A stretch of 57,206 bases of DNA from Bacteroidales bacterium. GTDB taxonomy: Bacteria > Bacteroidota > Bacteroidia > Bacteroidales > UBA932. The position numbers were made by a program, and so were the translations under genes. The notes below the pieces were generated by a model. That model worked only from the letters and a program-made list of their open reading frames with translations. It ran no database searches and was not told where the DNA came from. The stretch is from assembly GCA_017560825.1 (NCBI GenBank), contig JAFZED010000046.1, forward strand, positions 1 through 57,206, read 5' to 3'. This document shows positions 33,777-43,210 of this stretch, in pieces (the first letter of the stretch is position 1; each line of letters begins with the position of its first letter).

Positions 33777-35228
33777 ATGGTAACTTTTACACTCGCTCTG
33801 GTGCTGCTGATAGGCGGATATTTCATCTATGGTGCATATGTCAACAAAGTCTTCGGTCCGGATGACCGCAAGACACCTGCCGTAACTATGGAAGACGGCG
33901 TTGATTACATTCCTATGCCGACTTGGAAGATATTCATGATCCAATTCCTGAACATTGCAGGTCTGGGACCTATCTTCGGAGCCATTATGGGTGCGCAGTT
34001 CGGTACCGCCTCTTACCTCTGGATTGTGTTGGGAACCATTTTCGCCGGTGCAGTGCACGATTTCTTCTCAGGCACCCTTTCCATCCGAAACGGAGGCGAA
34101 AGCCTTCCGGAGATTGTGGGACGCTATCTTGGAGAGGGAACCCGAAAGGTGACTGGCGTATTCACCCTTATCCTCATGATTCTGGTAGGAGCTGTCTTTG
34201 TGAGTGGTCCGGCTGAACTCATCGCCGGTATGACTCCGGACTGGATGAATTCATATTTCTGGATTATCGTCATATTCCTTTATTATATCCTCGCGACCTT
34301 GCTGCCCGTCGACAAGATCATCGGCAAGGTGTATCCCCTCTTCGCGGGAGCACTGCTGTTTATGGCAGCTGGTATCCTTGTGATGTTATATGTGAAGAAC
34401 CCTGATCTTCCTGAGATGTGGAACGGCTTTGGCACAAAGTACGAGTCGAACCCTATATTCCCTATGATGTTCATATCCATCGCCTGCGGTGCCATCAGCG
34501 GTTTCCACGCTACGCAGTCCCCTCTCATGGCCCGTTGCATCACAAAGGAAAAGCACTGCCGTCCGATCTTTTACGGTGCTATGGTTGCTGAGGGAATAGT
34601 TGCACTTATCTGGGCTGCTGCGGCAACAGCCTTCTTCCAGGAAAACGGAATCATAGATCAGGTTACAGGCAAGGCATTTTCGGGTGCTGCTGTGGCTACA
34701 AGGATTTCAAAGGAGTGGCTCGGCACGTTCGGAGGCGTCCTGGCTATTCTTGGTATCGTTGCAGCTCCTATCACAAGCGGAGACACCGCGCTACGTTCTG
34801 CCCGTCTCATAGCTGCCGACTTCCTGAAAATTGACCAGCGTCCTATAGGAAAACGCCTGCTCGTCTGCATTCCTATCTTCCTTCTGACCATCAGTGTGCT
34901 GGTGTACAGTCTCACAGATGCAGAAGGCTTCAAGATCATATGGCGTTACTTCGCCTGGTGCAACCAGACATTGTCTGTATTTACACTTTGGGCAATCACT
35001 GTCTACCTGGTGCGGGAAAAGAAGAATTTCTACATTGCCCTGCTCCCTGCCTTGATGATGACATTGGTCTGCTCTACATACATCTGCATCGCTCCGGAAG
35101 GATTATCGCTCCCTCACACGCTTTCCTACATTATCGGAGGTGTGTGCGTAATGACTGCACTTATCTGGTTCATTATCTGGTACAGGAAGAACTATCTTCC
35201 TAATAATCAATTTATTACAAAACGTTAA
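33777..35228 (+). CDS. cstA: Carbon starvation protein A family transporter
   Basis: A 483-residue inner-membrane transporter of the CstA/BtsT family, whose known members take up pyruvate or peptides. The N-terminal block YFIYGAYVNKVFGPDDRKTPA is diagnostic, followed by QFLNIAGLGPIFGAIMGAQFG and AVHDFFSGTLSIRNGGESLPEIVG. About 12-14 membrane segments are present. It is shorter than the ~700-residue E. coli CstA and like the compact form common in Bacteroidota. Transcribed alone; substrate not assignable. An AT-rich stem (35224-35243) after the stop may end the transcript. Confidence 0.9.
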   Translation: MVTFTLALVLLIGGYFIYGAYVNKVFGPDDRKTPAVTMEDGVDYIPMPTWKIFMIQFLNIAGLGPIFGAIMGAQFGTASYLWIVLGTIFAGAVHDFFSGTLSIRNGGESLPEIVGRYLGEGTRKVTGVFTLILMILVGAVFVSGPAELIAGMTPDWMNSYFWIIVIFLYYILATLLPVDKIIGKVYPLFAGALLFMAAGILVMLYVKNPDLPEMWNGFGTKYESNPIFPMMFISIACGAISGFHATQSPLMARCITKEKHCRPIFYGAMVAEGIVALIWAAAATAFFQENGIIDQVTGKAFSGAAVATRISKEWLGTFGGVLAILGIVAAPITSGDTALRSARLIAADFLKIDQRPIGKRLLVCIPIFLLTISVLVYSLTDAEGFKIIWRYFAWCNQTLSVFTLWAITVYLVREKKNFYIALLPALMMTLVCSTYICIAPEGLSLPHTLSYIIGGVCVMTALIWFIIWYRKNYLPNNQFITKR

Positions 35229-35259
35229 AAATTTATTTTTAACAAACTTTTCGTCACAT

Positions 35260-35435
35260 TTTTCTTTTTCTTTAACAAATTGTCGAATTTGATGCGGACA
35301 TTTGACGGAAAAAGAAAAGTCTGTGTATGGAAAAGGGAAAAAAGGAATTAACTGATATATCAATCGAAACATTGATATATGAGATCAGAGACTGTTGTTT
35401 TTCATATTTAAGGTCACGAATTGTGACCTTAAATA
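35260..35435. repeat. Three stacked inverted repeats between cstA and comM
   Basis: The perfect arms are TTTTCTTTTTC (35260-35270) with its complement at 35308-35318, ATATATCAAT/ATTGATATAT (35355-35364, 35371-35380) and TATTTAAGGTCAC/GTGACCTTAAATA (35405-35417, 35423-35435, loop of 5). No open frame crosses them. The third could be an operator or attenuator for comM, whose ATG is 44 bases further on. No TAnnTTTG box was found before comM. Confidence 0.55.
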
Positions 35436-35478
35436 CAACGGAAGAGCATATCAAGAATCAAAATAGGAGAGAAAGGAT

Positions 35479-37038
35479 ATGCTTATAAACATTTATTCTG
35501 CGAAGTGCATCGGGATTGATGCTGTGAAGGTCATTGTTGAGGTAGATGTCGCCCAGGGTATAGGGATTCATCTGGTGGGGTTGGCTGATGCTGCTGTAAA
35601 GGAAAGTCTGCTGCGCACAATCACGTCGCTGCAGTCGCTCGGGTTCAAGGTTCCCGGAAGAAAGATCGTCATAAATCTGGCTCCTGCCGATATGCACAAG
35701 AAGGGCAGCGGCTATGATGTGCCCATAGCCCTCGGAATCATCGCCGCTTCCGGACAGAGGGATCTTCCTCTGCTGGACAAGTATATAATAATGGGAGAGC
35801 TAGGTCTGGACGGGACCATAAGGGAGGTGCCGGGAGCGCTGCCGACCGTCGAGCTTGCCGAGCGGTCGGGGCTGCGCGGCTGCATCCTCCCGCAGGCATC
35901 CGCCCTGGAAGCAGTGGAGTACAGCAGCAGCGAAGTCTATGGAGTGGAGAATCTTGATGATGTACTGAGAATACTATCCGGAGAAGAAGACTGCAGGGAC
36001 CTTCTGGCTGAAAGCATCATAGAAAGAAAAGGGATAAAGACTCAAGAAGAGGACAGCAAAGATTCCCTGGGCCACGTGATGGACTTCTCCGAAATCATCG
36101 GACAGGAAGGGGCCAAAAGAGGAGTGGAGATAGCGGCAGCCGGCGGACACAATGTCATAATGATCGGTCCTCCGGGATCCGGAAAGAGTTCTCTGGCCAA
36201 GGCCATCGCTTCCATATTGCCGAAAATGAGTCTTCGGGAGTCAGTTCAGACGAGTAAGATCTATTCCGTAGCCGGAAAAGGAAATCCTCTCAGGGGCCTG
36301 ATGAAGCAACGTCCCTTCAGAGCACCTCATTACAGCGCTTCAGTTGCAGCCCTCATCGGAGGAGGTTCAGACAACATCCTGCCGGGAGAAATCTCGCTTG
36401 CCCACAACGGAATACTGATGATAGACGAGTTCTGTGAAGCACCAAAAAAGGTCCTTGAAGTGCTCAGAGCCCCTATGGAAGACCGTAAAGTTACAATTTC
36501 ACGTCTGAAGACAAAGGTAGAATACCCGGCAGACTTTATGCTGGTAGCAGCTACAAATCCTTGTCCCTGCGGCTTCTACGGCGAGGGCGACAAATGCACC
36601 TGCACCCCGTCAAAACGTATGGCCTATCTGTCCAAACTCTCAGGCCCAATAATGGACCGCATCGACATACAGCTCTGGATGAAACCAATCGATCCGAAGA
36701 AACTCGTAGCCAGAAAATCGGCCGAGCCGAGCTCTGTAGTCGCAGCGAGGGTACTCAAAGCCCGTGATATACAGAAGGAAAGGTTCCGCGATGAAGGAAT
36801 ATTCTGCAACGCCGGAATGACCAACCGTATGATAGACAAGTACTGCCGTCTGGACAAGGAATGTCAGCAGCTTCTGGAAAAAATCATTGAGCATATGGGC
36901 CTTTCGGCCAGGGCGTGCTCCCGAATCCTGAAGCTCGCACGAACGATAGCAGACCTGGAAGGAGTAGAAAACATAACTGCCGCCCACCTGACCGAAGCGG
37001 CATCATACCGTTTCCTGGACAAGCAGCAGTTATTGTGA
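35479..37038 (+). CDS. comM: YifB/ComM-family Mg-chelatase-like AAA+ ATPase
   Basis: A 519-residue cytoplasmic AAA+ protein. ComM is a helicase that promotes branch migration during natural transformation and recombination, and the family also occurs in non-competent species. The N-terminal Lon-like substrate domain (about residues 1-165) is followed by the ATPase with Walker A GPPGSGKSSL and Walker B ILMIDEF, and a C-terminal four-helix Mg-chelatase domain. The zinc-type insertion NPCPCGFYGEGDKCTC is present. A purine-rich site (AGGAGAGAAAGG) precedes the ATG. tsaE follows after 19 bases but has its own promoter. Whether this organism is competent cannot be seen here. Confidence 0.92.
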   Translation: MLINIYSAKCIGIDAVKVIVEVDVAQGIGIHLVGLADAAVKESLLRTITSLQSLGFKVPGRKIVINLAPADMHKKGSGYDVPIALGIIAASGQRDLPLLDKYIIMGELGLDGTIREVPGALPTVELAERSGLRGCILPQASALEAVEYSSSEVYGVENLDDVLRILSGEEDCRDLLAESIIERKGIKTQEEDSKDSLGHVMDFSEIIGQEGAKRGVEIAAAGGHNVIMIGPPGSGKSSLAKAIASILPKMSLRESVQTSKIYSVAGKGNPLRGLMKQRPFRAPHYSASVAALIGGGSDNILPGEISLAHNGILMIDEFCEAPKKVLEVLRAPMEDRKVTISRLKTKVEYPADFMLVAATNPCPCGFYGEGDKCTCTPSKRMAYLSKLSGPIMDRIDIQLWMKPIDPKKLVARKSAEPSSVVAARVLKARDIQKERFRDEGIFCNAGMTNRMIDKYCRLDKECQQLLEKIIEHMGLSARACSRILKLARTIADLEGVENITAAHLTEAASYRFLDKQQLL

Positions 37039-37045
37039 TTTTTCC

Positions 37046-37053
37046 TATCTTTG
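37046..37053 (+). promoter_or_regulatory. -7 box for tsaE, only four bases before its ATG
   Basis: TATCTTTG, an exact TAnnTTTG match, begins eight bases after the comM stop. With the usual spacing the start site falls at or within a few bases of the tsaE ATG (37058), predicting a leaderless or nearly leaderless mRNA. Confidence 0.6.
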
Positions 37054-37057
37054 CAGA

Positions 37058-37492
37058 ATGAAACAGGAAGTTACAATCAGAGGCATAGAAGACCTCGACA
37101 GAGCGGCGAAGGAATTCCTCGAAAAGATCGGGGACAACACTCTTGTGGCCTTCTTCGCACCTATGGGTTCAGGCAAGACTACATTTACAACAGCTATATG
37201 CAAGGTTCTCGGCGTGACCGACCCAGTCGGTTCGCCGACTTTTGCCATTGTCAACGAATATATGAGGGCAGACGGAGATCCGATGTACCATTTCGACTTC
37301 TACAGGATAAACAAACTGCAGGAAGCCATCGAAATCGGCCTCTACGACTACCTTGACAGCGGCTGCCTCTGCATAATGGAGTGGCCGGAGAACATCGAAG
37401 ACCTCCTTCCTGAAGAGACACTGAAGGTAAGCATAAAGGTGAATCCAGACCAGTCCAGGACTCTGACTTGGGAAGACCCTCAGCTGTCGTAA
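37058..37492 (+). CDS. tsaE: tRNA threonylcarbamoyladenosine biosynthesis ATPase TsaE
   Basis: A 144-residue P-loop ATPase that cycles the TsaB-TsaD complex making t6A at position 37 of ANN-decoding tRNAs. The Walker A is APMGSGKTTF (about residues 34-43), followed by VGSPTFAIVNEY, the family's switch-like block, and YHFDFYRI. The C-terminal WPENIEDLLPE is also standard. Full length. Its stop codon directly abuts that of the convergent lipoprotein gene. The predicted promoter places the transcription start next to the ATG. Confidence 0.95.
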   Translation: MKQEVTIRGIEDLDRAAKEFLEKIGDNTLVAFFAPMGSGKTTFTTAICKVLGVTDPVGSPTFAIVNEYMRADGDPMYHFDFYRINKLQEAIEIGLYDYLDSGCLCIMEWPENIEDLLPEETLKVSIKVNPDQSRTLTWEDPQLS

Positions 37493-38707
37493 TCAGTCAG
37501 TGCGTTTCCCTGCAGTTACAGACGAAATGTAGCCGTTCACCTTAAGAGTATCCACAGTTCCGTCCTTCCACAAGACAGGCCAGCCTCCAAAACCGGAGGA
37601 CAGGCCTACATTCAGTATTCCGTTTGTCAAAGCCATAGTGTTTTCACCTACTGAAACATAACCGAGAGGTGCTTCAAAGACGTCCCCGCAGCGGTATATG
37701 ACACCCTTGGCCGACGGAGACTTTGAATTCATCACACAGAACACCCCATCTCCCTCCACACACCACGACGCTACGGTCGTGCCTGTGTTGAAATACAGCT
37801 GCTCACCATCTTTCCACAGTATACAGGCCAGGGTTATATTACGGCAGAAAAGCAGTCCCTCGACACAGACAACACCTTGCGAGACAGAAAGCCGCCCGGT
37901 CAGAAGCGATGAGGCCTGGGGTAAAGTCAGCACCGACTTGGATTCCCCACGGAAAAGCACAGGCCCCTGCACCCCGACCAACGAAGCGATGTAACACACC
38001 TGTCCATCAGCCATCATCAGGTCCCATACCTTCTTGACATCCTCCCTCAACGCAGCCTGCTGCGGTACACCATCCACCACACAGTAGTACCGTTCTACAC
38101 TTCCTCCGCCTGATCCGATAGGCTCAGAATAGGCGAAACAAATATGGTCACCGTCGCGATGAAATCGGGAAAAGGTGCGGCCCGAGGCCTTTTCGAGCAG
38201 GATTTCGCCGTTTTTCCTATATGAAAACCCTTCGCCTGCACGCGAATGACCTAAAGTATATATATCTTCACCGTCAACAATCATCCCTTGCAGGAATTCC
38301 CTGCCGGGATAGCGGAACACCTCCTTGCCATCCTTCTTTATTATGGTCTCGTCGTCCGTAGAGAAATCCGTGTACAGATGACCGTCTATCATCCTGTGCG
38401 AATCGGCATCTGAACTTATGTGATAAGCATCACCTACAGGAACCTTCATCATTGGAATCCCGTCAGCAAACACCACAAGGGAGCATTTTACGCTTCCCTT
38501 TTCCCTGTCCGAACGCCAATCATATCCGTCCTGATAGTCCAAGGCTGTGACATAGCAGACCGTCTTTGAAGGATCTGAAGTTCCGACATTCATTCCCGGT
38601 CCCGTCCATATTCCTCCGGAAGTGTCTCTCACACTCTCTCCCAATTCGTGGATTCCGCACGCTGCCAGCATCAGTCCCACACACAATACAAAAGCTGATC
38701 TTCCCAT
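37493..38707 (-). CDS. Unknown lipoprotein, possibly beta-propeller-like
   Basis: A 404-residue protein I do not recognise. Residues 1-17 form a lipoprotein signal with lipobox LMLAAC (Cys17). The mature protein is rich in short beta-strands with recurring Trp-Lys-Asp-Gly and Asp-Gly turns (for example LWKDGTVDTL, ILWKDGEQLYF, GDGVFCVMNS), a pattern resembling WD-like propeller blades, but no repeat is regular enough to count with confidence. I used the ATG at 38707; the frame stays open for 25 further codons, which would bury the signal peptide. Transcribed opposite tsaE and downstream of ispE. Confidence 0.6.
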   Translation of the reverse strand: MGRSAFVLCVGLMLAACGIHELGESVRDTSGGIWTGPGMNVGTSDPSKTVCYVTALDYQDGYDWRSDREKGSVKCSLVVFADGIPMMKVPVGDAYHISSDADSHRMIDGHLYTDFSTDDETIIKKDGKEVFRYPGREFLQGMIVDGEDIYTLGHSRAGEGFSYRKNGEILLEKASGRTFSRFHRDGDHICFAYSEPIGSGGGSVERYYCVVDGVPQQAALREDVKKVWDLMMADGQVCYIASLVGVQGPVLFRGESKSVLTLPQASSLLTGRLSVSQGVVCVEGLLFCRNITLACILWKDGEQLYFNTGTTVASWCVEGDGVFCVMNSKSPSAKGVIYRCGDVFEAPLGYVSVGENTMALTNGILNVGLSSGFGGWPVLWKDGTVDTLKVNGYISSVTAGKRTD

Positions 38708-38824
38708 ACTTTTTTCATCAAAGGAAGACAATAAAGCAGAAAGGCGGAAATATGTTCGTCCCATATTCCCGTCTTTCGTCACAAATTTCTTTTTCTTTAA
38801 ACTTTTGCTTTTTCTTTAACGTTT

Positions 38825-39670
38825 TTACGCCTTGAAAAGGGCAAACAGAGCCGATCCGGAGCCTGACATACTTGCATAAACAGCTCCGCATTCATAAAGC
38901 GAACGTTTGATTGCATCCAGTTCAGGATACTTCGCAAAGACCGTTTCCTCGAAATCATTGACAAGCACTCCTTGCCACTCATCCACCGGTCTTGCCAATG
39001 CATCCCTCAACGGAACCTCCGGAAGATGTGGTCTGATACCGCTGTAGGCATCCTTTGTGGAGACCGAAACTCCTTCAGGCGTCAGCACCTGCAGGTCATA
39101 ACCGGAAATATCGACAGGCCACTCGGTCAGGATCTCTCCCCTTCCCTCTCCTATCATAGGACGGTTATATATGAAAAAGGCGCAGTCGCTGCCAAGGCGC
39201 GAAGCATATTCCGCCAGTTTCTGATCCGAAAGGCCGAGCCCGCAGAGTTCATTGAGCATCTTAAGGGCAAATGCGGCATCTGCCGATCCACCTCCCAGGC
39301 CTGCTCCCACAGGGGATGTCTTCTCAAGGAAAATCTTCACAGGCGGCAGATTGAAGTCTTCTGCCAGGATGAAGTAAGCTTTTGCTGTAAGATCCTTCAA
39401 CGGGTCCCAGTCCACGCCTTCTTCGCGGGCAATGGTGATCATCAGCTTTCCGTCCTCAGAAATACCCTGCACAAGTCCTTGCTCAACACCGTTGTACTTT
39501 GCGAACAACATAGCAGAAGTAGTGCTGAAGTCATCACCGGTTATGATCTCCAATGTGTCCTTTATGCCGAAATACGGCACAAAAAGAGTTTCGAGGTCGT
39601 GAAAACCGTCCTCTCTCTTCCTCAGCACATTAAGACCGAGATTTATCTTGACGTTAGGATTGGTTATCAT
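38825..39670 (-). CDS. ispE: 4-(cytidine 5'-diphospho)-2-C-methyl-D-erythritol kinase
   Basis: A 281-residue GHMP kinase of the non-mevalonate isoprenoid pathway. The opening NPNVKINLGLNVLRKREDGFH holds the substrate-binding lysine and HD-type region, and the ATP loop SPVGAGLGGGSADAA (about residues 92-106) is the GHMP signature. The C-terminal SGSGSALFALF is the third conserved motif. Full length. The start codon overlaps the sufD stop by four bases, so this pathway enzyme is translated from the suf transcript; IspG and IspH in the same pathway need Fe-S clusters. Confidence 0.95.
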   Translation of the reverse strand: MITNPNVKINLGLNVLRKREDGFHDLETLFVPYFGIKDTLEIITGDDFSTTSAMLFAKYNGVEQGLVQGISEDGKLMITIAREEGVDWDPLKDLTAKAYFILAEDFNLPPVKIFLEKTSPVGAGLGGGSADAAFALKMLNELCGLGLSDQKLAEYASRLGSDCAFFIYNRPMIGEGRGEILTEWPVDISGYDLQVLTPEGVSVSTKDAYSGIRPHLPEVPLRDALARPVDEWQGVLVNDFEETVFAKYPELDAIKRSLYECGAVYASMSGSGSALFALFKA

Positions 39671-40278
39671 ATGCTCCTTACCGCTTCTTCAAACTTGGCT
39701 GCCACTGCTTCGCGCTCGTCTTCAGGAATATTCTCAAGCACAGGGGCGATGAATGATATCATCTGAAGAACCCTTGCATCTTCGAGGGTGATGCCTCGCG
39801 AACGCATATAGAACTGCTCCTCTTCGTTGAGTCGGCCTATGGTAGCGCCGTGCGAGCATTTCACATCGTCTGCATATATCTCAAGCTGCGGTTTTGTGTC
39901 CACCTTTGCTCCATCAGAAAGAAGGAGGTTGTGGTTCTCCTGATAAGCCTCCGTTCTCTGTGCATCCTGGACAACTATGATCTTTCCATAGAAATCCACC
40001 TTCGAAGTGCCTCCGGCAATGCCTTTGAAAAGCTGACGGGAGTTGCAGTGAGGCAGGTCGTGGTGCATATCCACCGCAATCTTCACCCTCTCTTCTCCTC
40101 CGCAGACATAGGCTCCATAAATGTTCGCCTCTGCCCCTTCTCCGGCCAGGCGTACATCCAGTTTCACGTCACAGCTCACGCCCGGGTACACAAGAAGCAC
40201 CATATCCTTTCTCTGACCGGACTGTACTTCTATGTTGCGGACAAGCTGACCGTCTGAAACGATTATAACTTCAGTCAT
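39667..40278 (-). CDS. sufD: SufD-like Fe-S scaffold protein, half length
   Basis: A 203-residue SufB/D family protein. Bacterial SufD usually has 400-450 residues: an N-terminal helical part, a beta-helix core and a C-terminal helical part. Only the second half of the beta-helix and the C-terminal helices are here, recognisable by GKIIVVQDAQRTEAYQENHNLLL, ADDVKCSHGATIGRLNEEEQFY and MISFIAPVLENIP. The conserved His of CSHG is intact. The ATG lies 12 bases after the sufC stop, so no room exists for a missing N-terminus; the gene is short by design or by an old deletion. It should still pair with SufB and SufC. Confidence 0.82.
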   Translation of the reverse strand: MTEVIIVSDGQLVRNIEVQSGQRKDMVLLVYPGVSCDVKLDVRLAGEGAEANIYGAYVCGGEERVKIAVDMHHDLPHCNSRQLFKGIAGGTSKVDFYGKIIVVQDAQRTEAYQENHNLLLSDGAKVDTKPQLEIYADDVKCSHGATIGRLNEEEQFYMRSRGITLEDARVLQMISFIAPVLENIPEDEREAVAAKFEEAVRSI

Positions 40279-40290
40279 AGCGCAGGCCTC

Positions 40291-41037
40291 CTAGAGATTA
40301 TCGTAACCCTTTTCTTCGATCTCAGCCACAAGCTCCTTGCCTGCAGTCTTCACGATCTTACCGTCCTTGAGCACGTGTACCACATCAGGCACAATGTACT
40401 CCAGAAGTCTCTGGTAGTGGGTGATGACGATGGCAGCCTTCTCCGGAGTGTGGAGTGAGTTGACACCGTTTGCAACTATGCGGAGTGCATCCACATCAAG
40501 TCCGCTGTCTGTCTCGTCAAGGATGGCAAGAGTAGGATCGAGCATAGCCATCTGGAAGATCTCGTTACGCTTCTTTTCTCCTCCAGAGAATCCCACATTC
40601 ACCTCACGCTTTGCAAACTCAGGCTTCATCTGCACGAAAGCCATCTTCTCACGCATAAGCTTGAGGAAGTCACCGGCCTTGAGAGGCTCCAGTCCTTTAC
40701 CGGTACGGTGAGAGTTGACTGCAGTCTTCATAAAGTTGGTGATGGTAACACCCGGAATCTCTACAGGATACTGGAATGAAAGGAATATGCCGGCCCAGGC
40801 TCTTTCCTCCGGCGACATAGCCAGAAGGTCCTGACCGAGGAACTCGATGCTGCCTGCAGTCACAGTGAACTGTGGCTTGCCGGCCAACACTGCAGAAAGA
40901 GTACTCTTTCCTGCACCGTTCGGTCCCATCACTGCGTGTATTTCACCCTTGCGGATGGTAAGGTCGACTCCTTTAAGGATCTCCTTGTCTTCAACTGAGG
41001 CTCTGAGGCCTTCTATTTTCAATAATATATCGTTCAT
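40291..41037 (-). CDS. sufC: SUF Fe-S assembly ATPase SufC
   Basis: A 248-residue soluble ABC-type ATPase that drives conformational change in the SufB-SufD scaffold. Walker A is [17 protein letters not shown] and the Q-loop is [13 protein letters not shown], typical of SufC. The ABC signature is [22 protein letters not shown], with Walker [17 protein letters not shown] and the H-loop [12 protein letters not shown] set the start at 41037; the longer frame would run into pnuC. It lies one base from the pnuC stop and 12 bases from sufD. Confidence 0.96.
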   Translation of the reverse strand: MNDILLKIEGLRASVEDKEILKGVDLTIRKGEIHAVMGPNGAGKSTLSAVLAGKPQFTVTAGSIEFLGQDLLAMSPEERAWAGIFLSFQYPVEIPGVTITNFMKTAVNSHRTGKGLEPLKAGDFLKLMREKMAFVQMKPEFAKREVNVGFSGGEKKRNEIFQMAMLDPTLAILDETDSGLDVDALRIVANGVNSLHTPEKAAIVITHYQRLLEYIVPDVVHVLKDGKIVKTAGKELVAEIEEKGYDNL

Positions 41038-41038
41038 A

Positions 41039-41692
41039 TCAAGCGTTGTTTCTATATAATTTATACCAGGTGAACAGTGACCATACACCGTTTATCAGGT
41101 AAAGGCAGCTGACTATCGGCATAAAGACCAGTCCTGCCTTCAGGTAGAGTGTCAGGTTGGCCACATTCACAAAGAGCCAGGCTATCCAACAGTCCCACTT
41201 CTTCAGGGCTGAAAGTGTCTGGGCTGTAAGGATCAGTACTGTCACACAGCAGTCCAGGTAAGGAAGAGGATTTGCCGGGAAGTAACCCACAAACCACTTT
41301 GTTCCCATCTGACTCATTAACCAACCCCACACAAATGCCAGCACGAGCACCAGAACGACGATCATTCCCCTCGCAGGCCATCCCAGCATCGAGACCTTCA
41401 GTTCACCGCTGCCGGAAGCACTCTCCTCCTCCTTCTTCGGATGGGACCACCTGTACTGTCCCATAATGTTGATACCTAAAGATATAGGCTGCAATATGAG
41501 GTTGGCGTAGAGATTCTTCTGCCAGAACATAAAGAAAAGCAAGGCTGTGTAGACATAACCTATATAAAAATTATATCTGCTGTTGCGTCCTGCCAGGAAA
41601 ACAGTGGTCAGGCCAAACACCGCTGACAAGAGATCGATCAGCAGCACCGGCTTTCCTCCAAGTTCAAACAGTATTATACTCAAAGCGTCCAT
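41039..41692 (-). CDS. pnuC: PnuC-family vitamin transporter inside the suf operon
   Basis: A 217-residue membrane protein with about seven segments, from the PnuC family of facilitators for nicotinamide riboside or related B-vitamin precursors. The substrate motif WxxWxxxN reads WIAWLFVN in the sixth segment, with [23 protein letters not shown] earlier as the second conserved region. It is placed two bases after sufB and one base before sufC, so it is cotranscribed with Fe-S assembly genes, an unusual address for this family. A second, distinct PnuC is at 53392. The substrate cannot be read from sequence; an NAD-related or thiamine role is possible. Confidence 0.85.
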   Translation of the reverse strand: MDALSIILFELGGKPVLLIDLLSAVFGLTTVFLAGRNSRYNFYIGYVYTALLFFMFWQKNLYANLILQPISLGINIMGQYRWSHPKKEEESASGSGELKVSMLGWPARGMIVVLVLVLAFVWGWLMSQMGTKWFVGYFPANPLPYLDCCVTVLILTAQTLSALKKWDCWIAWLFVNVANLTLYLKAGLVFMPIVSCLYLINGVWSLFTWYKLYRNNA

Positions 41693-41694
41693 CT

Positions 41695-43134
41695 TTATCC
41701 TACCGATCCTTCAAGACTTACCTGCAGAAGTTTCTGTGCCTCAACCGCAAACTCCATAGGAAGTTTGGCAAGCACTTCACGTGCATAGCCGTTCACAATA
41801 AGTCCAACAGCCTCTTCCGGGCCTATTCCTCGCTGATTGCAGTAGAAGAGCTGGTCTTCGCTGATCTTTGAGGTAGTAGCCTCGTGTTCCACCACAGCTG
41901 TCTTGTTTGCATTCTCTATGTACGGGAAGGTGTGGGCTCCACACTTGTCTCCGATAAGAAGGCTGTCGCACTGTGAGAAGTTGCGCGCATTGTCAGCTCC
42001 GGGCATCATCTTCACAAGACCGCGGTAGCTGTTCTGGCTGCGTCCGGCAGAAATACCCTTGCTGATGATGCGGCTGCGTGTGTTGCGGCCTATGTGGATC
42101 ATCTTTGTTCCTGTGTCAGCCTGCTGATAATTGTTTGTCACGGCCACCGAATAGAACTCCGATGAAGAATTGTCTCCCTTGAGGATGGTAGAAGGGTACT
42201 TCCAGGTGATCGCCGATCCTGTCTCGACCTGAGTCCACGAAAGGTGGCTGCCGCTACCCTTGCATATACCTCTCTTTGTGACGAAGTTATATATACCTCC
42301 CTTGCCTTCCTTGTCGCCCGGGTACCAGTTCTGTACTGTCGAGTACTTGACCTCCGCGTCCTTCTCGACAATGATCTCGACCACAGCCGCGTGAAGCTGA
42401 TTCTCGTCGCGCATAGGTGCGGTACATCCCTCCATATAGCTTACATACGAACCCTCGTCAGCTACGATCAGCGTCCTCTCGAACTGACCTGTACCGGCCG
42501 CGTTGATTCGGAAATAGCTCGACAGCTCCATAGGACAGCGCACGCCCTTAGGGATATATACAAACGAGCCGTCGCTGAATACGGCAGAATTCAAGGCCGC
42601 ATAGAAATTGTCGCCTACAGGCACCACGGAAGCAAGGTACTTGCGTACAAGGTCAGGATGCTCCTTTACGGCCTCCGAGAACGAGCAGAATATGATTCCC
42701 TTCTCTGCCAGTGCAGAACGGAATGTAGTCGTCACTGACACAGAGTCAAAGACAGCGTCTACAGCCACACCTGCGAGCGCCTCCCTCTCGTGAAGAGGAA
42801 TACCAAGCTTGTCAAATGTCTTTGCTAGCTCCGGATCGATCTCCTTGGGGCGGTCTTCCGCCTTCTTCGGAGCCGCATAATAGATGATGTCCTGAAAATC
42901 TATCTCAGGTATGTCAAGATGTGCCCATTTCGGGAGAGGCATCTTCTGCCAGCGGCGGAATGCCTCCAGACGGAACTCCAGCATCCACTCCGGCTCTTCC
43001 TTCTTCGCCGAAATCAGGCGTATTATGTCTTCATTAAGGCCTTTCGGTATAAATTCCTGCTCTACATCCGTCACAAAGCCGTGTTCATACTCCTTGTCGG
43101 CAAGACCTTCCAATATTTCTTTATCTTTACTCAT
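41695..43134 (-). CDS. sufB: Fe-S cluster scaffold protein SufB
   Basis: A 479-residue scaffold of the SUF system, the site where Fe-S clusters are built. The N-terminus has the conserved [21 protein letters not shown] and the substrate/DNA-free core LPKWAHLD. The beta-helix shows [16 protein letters not shown] sequence (here [22 protein letters not shown]) with the conserved Cys, and the C-terminal [23 protein letters not shown]. Length and motifs are normal, unlike its partner SufD. It is the first gene of sufB-pnuC-sufC-sufD-ispE. SufS, SufE and SufU are not in the window. Confidence 0.97.
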   Translation of the reverse strand: MSKDKEILEGLADKEYEHGFVTDVEQEFIPKGLNEDIIRLISAKKEEPEWMLEFRLEAFRRWQKMPLPKWAHLDIPEIDFQDIIYYAAPKKAEDRPKEIDPELAKTFDKLGIPLHEREALAGVAVDAVFDSVSVTTTFRSALAEKGIIFCSFSEAVKEHPDLVRKYLASVVPVGDNFYAALNSAVFSDGSFVYIPKGVRCPMELSSYFRINAAGTGQFERTLIVADEGSYVSYMEGCTAPMRDENQLHAAVVEIIVEKDAEVKYSTVQNWYPGDKEGKGGIYNFVTKRGICKGSGSHLSWTQVETGSAITWKYPSTILKGDNSSSEFYSVAVTNNYQQADTGTKMIHIGRNTRSRIISKGISAGRSQNSYRGLVKMMPGADNARNFSQCDSLLIGDKCGAHTFPYIENANKTAVVEHEATTSKISEDQLFYCNQRGIGPEEAVGLIVNGYAREVLAKLPMEFAVEAQKLLQVSLEGSVG

Positions 43135-43210
43135 ATCTCTTTTCCTTAACAGGTCAGGGCAACAACAAAATTGCTATCCAGCAACTTTAGAGCCTGAATG
43201 CCCTAACTTG

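Noticed and set aside
37493..38782. Longer N-terminus for the unknown lipoprotein
   Set aside because: The upstream 25 codons would place the lipoprotein signal peptide internally; the ATG at 38707 begins directly at it.
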